The position numbers and the translations under genes were made by a program. The notes under the pieces are model-generated. The model did no database searches. It saw nothing but the letters and a program-made list of their open reading frames with translations, and was not told where the DNA came from. 52,518 bases of DNA from Prevotella sp. (GTDB taxonomy: Bacteria; Bacteroidota; Bacteroidia; Bacteroidales; Bacteroidaceae). The stretch lies in NCBI GenBank assembly GCA_017615355.1, contig JAGAAJ010000133.1, forward strand, positions 1 through 52,518. Direction: 5' to 3'. How positions within the stretch are numbered: the first letter of the stretch is position 1; every line of letters starts with the position of its first letter. This document shows positions 27,425 to 33,602 of this stretch, piece after piece.

Positions 27425-27952
27425 ATGAAAAAAGTATTGACTTTGTTGGCCATGATGGCCATTCCGTTTGCCATGATGGCACAGACCAAGTTCCACGACG
27501 TTGAGTTGAACGAGGCTACCGGCCCCGTGAAGTCTATCACCCAGGCAGGAATGATGGGCCGTGGCGAGCAGGTTATCAACTTCACTCAGGATGGCAAGAT
27601 GCAGGCTGAAGGTCTGACTGGCCAGGTGTACGATGAGAATGGTTACCTGCAGAAGGTTTCAAGATCAGTTGATACCCCCCAAGGCAACATGTCGATTACC
27701 ACTACCTACAAGTGGGAGAATGGCAAGGTGAAGAGCCAGACGATGGATTTCGGCCAGGGTGCCATGACCCAGACCTACACTTACAACGAGAAGGGTGCTC
27801 CCGCCTCCATGTCGATGAACATGATGGGTCAGGACATGAACATCCCCTACACCGATTACAAATACGATGCAAAAGGCAACTGGATCAGCCGCAAGACTTC
27901 GATGATGGGTCAGGAAATAGAGCAGACCCGCAAGATTGAATACTACGAGTAA
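27425..27952 (+). CDS. Small Met-rich exported protein with YD-like repeats
   Basis: 175 aa. The signal peptide ends PFAMMAQ. The mature part has short beta repeats resembling Rhs/YD repeats (YDENGYLQKV, YNEKGAPASM, YKYDAKGNW), as in small secreted Bacteroidota proteins of unknown role. Met-Met-Gly occurs three times (about residues 40, 131, 160), giving Met-rich patches. Its 3' end overlaps the converging epimerase gene by 10 bp, so there is no room for a terminator between them. The ATG at 27425 follows an AT-rich leader; no good TAnnTTTG box was found. I do not recognise a named family. Confidence 0.7.
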   Translation: MKKVLTLLAMMAIPFAMMAQTKFHDVELNEATGPVKSITQAGMMGRGEQVINFTQDGKMQAEGLTGQVYDENGYLQKVSRSVDTPQGNMSITTTYKWENGKVKSQTMDFGQGAMTQTYTYNEKGAPASMSMNMMGQDMNIPYTDYKYDAKGNWISRKTSMMGQEIEQTRKIEYYE

Positions 27953-29250
27953 CGCTCGATAATTTCAAGGCACATGCGGCTGTTGTGGTAAGGGCACTTC
28001 CAGAAGCCGGCGTGATCGTCGTCAAGATTCAACGTTCCGTCGGCCCTGCGGCTCCAGTACCACTCGCCATGCTCCCAGTCTATCAGGTTGTCCTTGATAT
28101 ACTGCCAGCAGCGCAGCGCACGCTGTAGTGCCTCCTCATCACCAAAGTGCTGATAGATATTCAGCCAACCTACGACGTTTTCGGCCTGCACCCACCAGTG
28201 CAGGTCGTCGTCTTTTTTACCCGTGCCAAGGTTGGCTTCGTGTATCATTGAGCCATCAGCGTTGAGTCCTTTCTCGCTGGCTTTTGCCACCATTTTCACG
28301 ATGGATTCGACCTTTTTTAGCAATTCTTCGTCGCCCAGCACCAGCGCAGCCTCATGCATCAGCCATGAACACTCGATGTCGTGACCGTAGCTCTCCAGCT
28401 GACCTGCACCACGTGTCCAGTCCATCTCGAAGAACAGGTCGAGGTGATGCGTCTTGGGGTTGAGAATCTTGTCCGTGAAGATGTCGATGAGATTGCGCAG
28501 GGCAGCCTCTACGCGAATGATGGTTTCAGTAGGGACGGCAATGTCAATAGGAATGACTGAGCCGATGACAGGAACGTAGGCACATTCCTGGGCAGCCTGC
28601 AGCTCACGCAAAGCCCGCAGCAGGTTGGTGTAGGGCTCGATGATGTGCAGGTGAGTGTTCTGCGACTTGGGATAGTTGGCGTCGAGGTCGCTCAGACGCA
28701 TGTCGGCCATCTCTCCCCATTCCCTCGTACAGGCCTCGATATAGCCGTTGTGCTCCGGGTCGAAGGCATATTCCTCGATGCAGTCAAAGAGCTGCAGGGC
28801 ATAGTCGAGGGCCTCGCGGTCGCCAGTGGCACGTGCATACTCCGACAGGCCGTAAAGGGCGAAGCCGATAGCATAGAATTGCTTTTTTGTGTCCTTCGGC
28901 TGTCCCAGATGGTCCACGCTCCAGTACACGCCACCATATTCTTTATCGATGAAATGGGCTAAAATGTAATCTTTAGCCCGAGTGGCGGCCTCCAAGTATT
29001 CTCGCACCTTCGCACCTTCGCACCTTCGCACCTTCGAGAGAACGCGATACGCCGCCGAGAAGCTCCATAGGATGCGTGCATTCAGGATGGCACCCTTGTC
29101 AGCCTCCTTGTTCAACTCGTAGCGGCCCGTCATCTGACCGTAGAAGCCACCATGCTCCTTGTCCTGCATTTTGTCGAGCCAGAAAGGCAGGATGTTCTGT
29201 GTCAGCACATCCAATGCTTCCTGCTTCAATGTTTTAATCTCCTTCTTCAT
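27943..29250 (-). CDS. AGE-family 2-epimerase (cellobiose/mannobiose 2-epimerase)
   Basis: 435 aa, cytoplasmic. N-acylglucosamine 2-epimerase superfamily, (alpha/alpha)6 barrel. The motif SQNTHLHIIEPYTNL (about 196-210, His200 and His202) and the N-terminal HGGFYG and later WYWSRRADG blocks are typical of cellobiose/mannobiose 2-epimerases, which convert the reducing-end glucose or mannose of beta-1,4 disaccharides. Residues about 71-83 (SKVRRCEGAKVRE) are encoded by four copies of an octamer (28997-29036) and look inserted between two helices. The repeat unit is not a multiple of three, so a copy-number change would shift the frame. Which disaccharide is used cannot be decided. Confidence 0.87.
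   Translation of the reverse strand: MKKEIKTLKQEALDVLTQNILPFWLDKMQDKEHGGFYGQMTGRYELNKEADKGAILNARILWSFSAAYRVLSKVRRCEGAKVREYLEAATRAKDYILAHFIDKEYGGVYWSVDHLGQPKDTKKQFYAIGFALYGLSEYARATGDREALDYALQLFDCIEEYAFDPEHNGYIEACTREWGEMADMRLSDLDANYPKSQNTHLHIIEPYTNLLRALRELQAAQECAYVPVIGSVIPIDIAVPTETIIRVEAALRNLIDIFTDKILNPKTHHLDLFFEMDWTRGAGQLESYGHDIECSWLMHEAALVLGDEELLKKVESIVKMVAKASEKGLNADGSMIHEANLGTGKKDDDLHWWVQAENVVGWLNIYQHFGDEEALQRALRCWQYIKDNLIDWEHGEWYWSRRADGTLNLDDDHAGFWKCPYHNSRMCLEIIERYS
28997..29036 (+). repeat. Octamer array with TATTCTCG anchor inside the epimerase gene
   Basis: Plus strand: TATTCTCG followed by four identical CACCTTCG units. The same anchor and layout occur at 33044-33083 in an unrelated gene. 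Confidence 0.9.
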
Positions 29251-29277
29251 AGCTGTATTGATTCGTCAACTTATCGG

Positions 29278-29285
29278 CAAAGTTA
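29278..29285 (-). promoter_or_regulatory. -7 box of the epimerase gene
   Basis: Minus strand TAACTTTG, 27 nt upstream of the start codon. Confidence 0.65.
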
Positions 29286-29364
29286 CGAAATCTTTTTGAA
29301 ACCCAAACATTTTTGTAGAAATTTATTCGTTTGTGCCGCAACAGCTATTGAGGTAAAAAGCTGA

Positions 29365-29381
29365 TACCCTGAATCAGGGTA
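29365..29381. repeat. Short palindrome TACCCTGA-A-TCAGGGTA
   Basis: 17-nt inverted repeat just outside the left arm of the 29400-30046 element. It might be a hairpin or an operator; nothing decides between these. Confidence 0.5.
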
Positions 29382-29429
29382 AGAGGTCGTATTCAGAAGA
29401 TGTTAAAATATAGCTCATTTGAGGCCTTA

Positions 29430-29465
29430 ACGTCACCACGTCACCGTCACCAACGTCACCAACGC
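29430..29465 (+). repeat. GTCACC array 1 (plus)
   Basis: AACGTCACC, ACGTCACC, GTCACC, AACGTCACC, AACGC: iteron-like repeats of 6-9 nt in the left arm of the element. Confidence 0.9.
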
Positions 29466-29497
29466 AAATGTCTGCTACGCTTCCCTGATCTGCGTCA

Positions 29498-29511
29498 GCT
29501 GAAATTTCAGC
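29498..29511. repeat. Palindrome 1: GCTGAAATTTCAGC
   Basis: 14-nt perfect palindrome preceded by CTGCGTCA and followed by CCACGTTC. First of three related copies. Confidence 0.9.
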
Positions 29512-29576
29512 CCACGTTCGCTTGTCCAGTCGAAGCCTTTCGCCACCCTGCGGCATATCGACCCTATTCGATGTGA

Positions 29577-29590
29577 GCGAAAATTTTCGC
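29577..29590. repeat. Palindrome 2: GCGAAAATTTTCGC
   Basis: 14-nt perfect palindrome followed by CCACATTC. The same GCnnAAATTTnnGC frame as the other two, with a compensated change. Confidence 0.9.
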
Positions 29591-29605
29591 CCACATTCAC
29601 TATCC

Positions 29606-29690
29606 CAGGGGCCTCAGGAATTTGCTGCGGAGCTCCCTTTTTTTGCTGAAGAGCCTCTTTATTTTCCTGAAGAGCCTGTTTATCCTCAAA
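29606..29690 (+). repeat. GCGGAGC / CTGAAGAGCCT module, copy 1
   Basis: Contains GGAATTTGCTGCGGAGC and GCCTCTTTATTTTCCTGAAG. A related copy lies at 49187-49278 in the other repeat-rich gap. Confidence 0.75.
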
Positions 29691-29723
29691 TCCTCTCGAG
29701 AATTCATCCCCTAATCTGCGTCA

Positions 29724-29737
29724 GCGCAAATTTGCGC
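29724..29737. repeat. Palindrome 3: GCGCAAATTTGCGC
   Basis: 14-nt perfect palindrome preceded by CTGCGTCA and followed by CCACGTTC, as in copy 1. Confidence 0.9.
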
Positions 29738-29790
29738 CCACGTTCACATTTTTCTATTCCGTTCATTATCAGGCAATTAATAAATTTCGC

Positions 29791-29827
29791 TTGGTGACGT
29801 GGTGACGTGGTGACAGGTGACGTTAAG
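29791..29827 (-). repeat. GTCACC array 2 (minus)
   Basis: Plus strand GGTGACGTGGTGACGTGGTG then ACAGGTGACGTTAAG; inverted relative to arrays 1 and 3. Confidence 0.9.
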
Positions 29828-29842
29828 GAAGGGAAACGACCT

Positions 29843-29880
29843 CAAAAATAAATATATTATTACATAATATATTATTTTTG
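29843..29880. repeat. AT-rich palindrome between inverted arrays
   Basis: A segment beginning CAAAAATAAATATATTAT and ending ATAATATATTATTTTTG can pair around a short centre, giving an AT-rich cruciform between arrays 2 and 3. Confidence 0.8.
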
Positions 29881-29903
29881 AATTTTATATAAGTTAAATT
29901 TTC

Positions 29904-29938
29904 GCTTAACGTCACCATGTCACCGTCACCATGTCACC
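29904..29938 (+). repeat. GTCACC array 3 (plus)
   Basis: CTTAACGTCACCATGTCACC then GTCACCATGTCACC. Confidence 0.9.
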
Positions 29939-29981
29939 ATTCAAAGGTAGTGCGACTCATTTCATTAGCACACAGCCAACC

Positions 29982-30024
29982 GCGTTGGTGACGTGGTGAC
30001 GGTGACGTGGTGACGTTAAGGCCT
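29982..30024 (-). repeat. GTCACC array 4 (minus), in right arm
   Basis: Inverted copy of array 1; with the following 22 nt it forms the right arm of the element. Confidence 0.9.
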
Positions 30025-30060
30025 CAAATTAGCAGTATTTTAACATTTTCCCTTGATTTC

Positions 30061-30092
30061 TTTGCGCTTTCAGAAAAAACTATGTATTTTTG
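30061..30092 (+). promoter_or_regulatory. Promoter of the PQQ-propeller gene
   Basis: TTTG at 30061-30064 and TATTTTTG at 30085-30092, 20 nt apart. The ATG is 10 nt after the -7 box, so the 5' leader is very short. The promoter starts 14 nt beyond the right arm of the repeat element. Confidence 0.75.
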
Positions 30093-30101
30093 CAGGTTGT
30101 T

Positions 30102-31682
30102 ATGATTAAGAAAACAAAAACAAACTTCATCTTTGCTGCCCTGCTGACGCTGCTGACGCTGCCGCTGAAGGGCCAAACCATAGTGCAGGGCAATGACACC
30201 ATCGGCATGATGCTGATGGACAGCACTTTCATCGTATCGCCTTATCTGGACTTCGGACGTCCTGTATACTCCATGCAGACAAGCCCCCAGCAGGACTACC
30301 TGCTCATGATGTTCCGCGATGTGTCGAAGGACGGGAAAAAGTGGAAGAAAAGCGGCGAGATAGGCCTGCTACGTTTGAGCGACCGAAAACTGCAATGGAC
30401 ACAACCCTTTAACTACAGCACTACCTCTTTCCTGCTCACAAGGCGGGGTGTCATCACCATCACTACGAAGGGAAAGGTGACCATGCTAAGCAAGGAAACG
30501 GGCAATGCCCTCTGGCAGCGCGAGTTCTCGCCAGTACAGGTCGATGACTCCACGGGTGTCATCGTGGGCTACGGCAGCGCAACCAGCAACCGCCTCTATG
30601 CCTATAGTATTGACACGGGCGAGGAGCTATGGTCGCAAAAGGTGCCTCGTGAGAAGAACTGGGGCTGGGATGACGTGGTGCGTACCGACTCGCTGCACTG
30701 GCTGGTGGCGTGTGACAATCTGACCCGTCTGAACGTGGCCACGGGCGAGATGGAGGAATACAAGGCAAAGACGGGCGTCTTAGATGTGAAAGGTGTCCTC
30801 TTGCAGGCCCTTGTCGCCTCAGCAGGAGCCTTTGCCGGAGCTGCCGTGGGTGGTGGATATTACTACACCCCCGTCTACGGCAACAACATCATCAACGGAC
30901 TACACTCCAACATCTGGCAGGCCGACAACAGTCTCTTCTTTGCCGACCGTCAGAAGGTGGCACGCCTCGACAGTCTGCTCCGGCCACAATGGGAGACGGA
31001 ACTGCCGCCGAAAACCGCTACACGCTCGCTACTCGTCAGCGATGACTCGCTGCTCTACATGTTCAGCTTCGGTGCGGGCTACAGCGGACTCGCACCCAAG
31101 AAGATGGGACGTCCCTTCATTGCCGCCTTCGATATGAAGACAGGCGAACAGCAGTTTATCAATATGCTCTCGATGAAGAAAGACATCGTGTCTGACGCCC
31201 TCATCACTCCCAAGTGCACCTACATGATGTTTGACGACGGTTTGGCCTACAAGAGCGACCTGTGCGACTCTACGGTGTCCATTGTTCCGTGGAACGAGGG
31301 GCAGTATGGCAAACTCCGCAAGATTTCGCAGGACACCATCTATATTTATTATCCGCTGAGACAGAGTTTTCTGCCCTATGCCTTTGACGGGCAGAACTGT
31401 CCCGTAATGACCGACCGCGGCGACATCTATATCGTCAACGAACAGCTCGACATCTGGCAGCGGTTTGACAACGAGCAGCTGTTCAACACATTACACAGCA
31501 TGGGCGACCGTCGCCTCATCTACCACAGCTATCCAACACCCAAGCTGGTGCTGATACAAGAGCTGGGAATGCCCGAAATAAGCTATTACGCAAGGTTCAG
31601 TCACCTGAGCATCACAGACCGGCAGATTTACATGCTTGTGGGGCAACGGCTGTTCTTTATTGACCTGCCACAGGGGCAATAG
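30102..31682 (+). CDS. Exported PQQ-like beta-propeller repeat protein
   Basis: 526 aa. The signal peptide ends LPLKGQ. The mature part shows PQQ/quinoprotein-like blade motifs (LSKETGNALWQREF, YSIDTGEELWSQKVP, FDMKTGEQQFINM), suggesting a WD40-like propeller. There is a hydrophobic Gly/Ala-rich stretch (about 236-260, LVASAGAFAGAAVGGGYYY) between blades. There is no lipobox. The cofactor-binding Trp-disc motifs of true PQQ enzymes are not evident, so a binding or scaffold role is more likely than dehydrogenase activity. The ATG at 30102 was chosen over an upstream TTG. Its 3' end lies 3 bp from the converging sulfatase gene. Confidence 0.75.
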   Translation: MIKKTKTNFIFAALLTLLTLPLKGQTIVQGNDTIGMMLMDSTFIVSPYLDFGRPVYSMQTSPQQDYLLMMFRDVSKDGKKWKKSGEIGLLRLSDRKLQWTQPFNYSTTSFLLTRRGVITITTKGKVTMLSKETGNALWQREFSPVQVDDSTGVIVGYGSATSNRLYAYSIDTGEELWSQKVPREKNWGWDDVVRTDSLHWLVACDNLTRLNVATGEMEEYKAKTGVLDVKGVLLQALVASAGAFAGAAVGGGYYYTPVYGNNIINGLHSNIWQADNSLFFADRQKVARLDSLLRPQWETELPPKTATRSLLVSDDSLLYMFSFGAGYSGLAPKKMGRPFIAAFDMKTGEQQFINMLSMKKDIVSDALITPKCTYMMFDDGLAYKSDLCDSTVSIVPWNEGQYGKLRKISQDTIYIYYPLRQSFLPYAFDGQNCPVMTDRGDIYIVNEQLDIWQRFDNEQLFNTLHSMGDRRLIYHSYPTPKLVLIQELGMPEISYYARFSHLSITDRQIYMLVGQRLFFIDLPQGQ

Positions 31683-31685
31683 CAC

Positions 31686-33581
31686 TTATTGCGAGGACAG
31701 GCTCTGGGTGGTGAGCTGCAGCATGGCCTTGCTCACACGTAGGAGGCGGTCGGCATCGGTGGTCTCGCTGACGATGAAGCGCTGGGCATCGAAATCGTAG
31801 AGGGCGTGACCCGTGGAGTCGATGAGCCACTGCGCATTATAATAGTTGTGCACGGCGGTGGGATAGACGTAGGTCTGGGAGACCACATCACGGCTGAACG
31901 TGAAGTCGTCGTGCGGCAGCTCAAGCTGTCCTAAGAGCGTGGCGGCCAGATCACTCTGATTGCAAAGCACATCGATGGTGCGGGGTTCCATCACGGCGCC
32001 ACCTATCCACAGCATAGGGATATGATTCTTCTGGAGGGGCGTCGACTGGTCGATGCTTCCGTTGTTGATGCCGTGATCGGCGGTGATGACGATGAGCAGA
32101 TTCGCCCATGCAGGCGTCTGCTTCAGGCGTTCCACGAAGTCGTAGAGGCAGTCATCGACGTAGGCAAAGGCATTCATCACCTTGTCGCTCATCTTGTTTA
32201 CAGGCACGTCCCAAGGCTCGTGGGAAGAGAGGGTGGAGTAGCCCCAGAGGAGACTTGGATCACATGGGCGGCAATCGTAGAAGTCTGGCTCAGTGGAGCG
32301 AAAGTTGTTGACAATCTCGTTATAGAGGGTGTTGAACGTGATGTCATCGCGGACCCCCCATTGGGCTGAGTGCTGGTCAGAGCGGCTGTAGTCGTCCATA
32401 CTGATGAGACGCTCCCAACCCGTGGCGATGAGATAGCTGCGCATGTTAGTGAAATTGATGTCGCCACCATAGAGGAAGGACGTCTGATAGTCCTGCGCCT
32501 TCAGGGTGCGCGCAATACTGGGCAGCGAGCGGCTCTTCTCAGGCATCTTCATCACCGAGACGCTGGGGAACGACGGATAGCCGCTCAACGTGCAGACGGT
32601 GCCGCGGTCGGTGCGCCAGGAGTTGGCATAGCAACGGGTGAAGTTGATGCCCTCCTGCTTCAGCTGCTGCAAGTGCGGCATCGCCTCGGCAAACTGCTCG
32701 CCGGCGCTTTCCAGGAGGATGATGACGATGTTGGGGCGTGTAGTCTTAATCAGGATGTCGGACTGCACACTCTCGGTAGTATAGACATTGGCCGTCAGCC
32801 GCTTACACTCTGCATCATCCATAAAATTATACTGCGAGAGGTCGCCCAACTGGTGGCTCAGCGAATAGAGGAAGCTGAACACGGGATTCACCGCCGCATG
32901 GTTGAGGAACTGATTCTGCGAGTAGTACACCTGCCCAATGTTGGTCGTCGACTCTCTCAGACCGCCTCGGATGCCGATGACCATCAAGGGGAGCAGCAGT
33001 ATGTGGAGCAGAGAGAAAATGACTTTCGAGCGTGTCTCCTGTGTATTCTCGAACCCTCGTACCCCCGTACCTCCGTACCCCCGACAATAGAGGAAGAAGA
33101 ACCCCACCGTCAGTCCCACCACAAGGACGAACCGCAGCAGCAGATAACCCACGCTGACACTCTGGGTAATGCCCTCTGGCTGCGAGAGATACATCAGGCA
33201 AGAGGCATCGAGCTTGAAACCCCAGAAGGGATAGAGGCTGGTGTCAGCCACGAAGGCCAGCGCGAAGGCAAACGAGATGATGACGAAGTACACCCTCAGC
33301 ACCCAAACAATCGTTTTCGTTCCCGTTTCCGTCCCCGTTTTCGTTTTGGTTTTCGTCTTCGTTGTCCATAGAGACACCATGCTCACCAGCAGGGGAACGA
33401 TGAGGAAATAGAGGGCTGTGGAGAGGTCGAGCGACAGGCCATGACGCAGCACATCGAAATAATCCGACACGCTGACATCATGGCCTGATGCGTTGCAGAG
33501 CATGAACACCACCTTGGCCAACAGGAACAACAGCACCGTCAGCCCATAGGTGTGCAGCAGAAAGAGAATGCGATGCTTCAA
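31686..33581 (-). CDS. LTA synthase-like membrane sulfatase/phosphotransferase
   Basis: 631 aa. Four to five N-terminal membrane segments (to about residue 205) carry a periplasmic alkaline-phosphatase/sulfatase-fold domain (from about 265: NIVIILLESAGEQF, nucleophile-region Thr in RTDRGTVCTL, TADHGINNGS, HIPMLWIG). Relatives transfer phosphoglycerol or phosphoethanolamine to envelope glycans. Two loops between membrane segments are encoded by repeats: residues about 73-90 (Lys-Thr/Gly-Thr run) by nine hexamers (33312-33365), and about 166-180 by octamers (33044-33083). It follows the M16 gene by 21 nt and ends a minus-strand run starting at era. Confidence 0.85.
   Translation of the reverse strand: MKHRILFLLHTYGLTVLLFLLAKVVFMLCNASGHDVSVSDYFDVLRHGLSLDLSTALYFLIVPLLVSMVSLWTTKTKTKTKTGTETGTKTIVWVLRVYFVIISFAFALAFVADTSLYPFWGFKLDASCLMYLSQPEGITQSVSVGYLLLRFVLVVGLTVGFFFLYCRGYGGTGVRGFENTQETRSKVIFSLLHILLLPLMVIGIRGGLRESTTNIGQVYYSQNQFLNHAAVNPVFSFLYSLSHQLGDLSQYNFMDDAECKRLTANVYTTESVQSDILIKTTRPNIVIILLESAGEQFAEAMPHLQQLKQEGINFTRCYANSWRTDRGTVCTLSGYPSFPSVSVMKMPEKSRSLPSIARTLKAQDYQTSFLYGGDINFTNMRSYLIATGWERLISMDDYSRSDQHSAQWGVRDDITFNTLYNEIVNNFRSTEPDFYDCRPCDPSLLWGYSTLSSHEPWDVPVNKMSDKVMNAFAYVDDCLYDFVERLKQTPAWANLLIVITADHGINNGSIDQSTPLQKNHIPMLWIGGAVMEPRTIDVLCNQSDLAATLLGQLELPHDDFTFSRDVVSQTYVYPTAVHNYYNAQWLIDSTGHALYDFDAQRFIVSETTDADRLLRVSKAMLQLTTQSLSSQ
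33044..33083 (+). repeat. Octamer array with TATTCTCG anchor inside the sulfatase gene
   Basis: Plus strand: TATTCTCG, AACCCTCG, TACCCCCG, TACCTCCG, TACCCCCG. Same anchor, unit length and unit number as 28997-29036. Confidence 0.9.
33312..33365 (-). repeat. Hexamer array inside the sulfatase gene
   Basis: Nine 6-nt units on the plus strand with consensus CGTTTT (CGTTTT, CGTTCC, CGTTTC, CGTCCC, CGTTTT, CGTTTT, GGTTTT, CGTCTT, CGTTGT). In frame it gives alternating Thr with Lys, Gly or Glu. Confidence 0.9.
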
Positions 33582-33602
33582 AGCGCCGTAAACGGATTAG
33601 AC

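Larger units (their letters stand above)
29400..30046. mobile_element. Intergenic repeat element bounded by 65-66 bp inverted repeats
   Basis: This fills the 850-base gap between the epimerase and PQQ-propeller genes and has no credible gene. The left arm (29400-29465) and right arm (29982-30046, inverted) agree except for three mismatches and one indel; both start ATGTTAAAATA and contain GAGGCCTTAACGTCACC. Inside, in order: three palindromes (29498, 29577, 29724), a module with GCGGAGC and CTGAAGAG motifs (29606-29690), an inverted GTCACC array (29791-29827), an AT-rich palindrome, and a direct GTCACC array (29904-29938). This could be a MITE-like non-autonomous element, an origin-like locus or a regulatory DNA structure. 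No transposase or target-site duplication is recognised. Confidence 0.6.

Noticed and set aside
25099-29250. Full polysaccharide utilisation locus
   Set aside because: Only a GH36 and a 2-epimerase are present; no SusC/SusD, sugar transporter or dedicated regulator occurs in the window.
29374-29797. Short ORFs on both strands within the 29.4-30.0 kb gap
   Set aside because: They run through palindromes and repeat arrays, have no start signals and no protein-like composition.
29400-30046. GTCACC arrays as CRISPR or minisatellite
   Set aside because: Units are 6-9 nt with no spacers and alternate in orientation; this does not fit CRISPR or a simple minisatellite.
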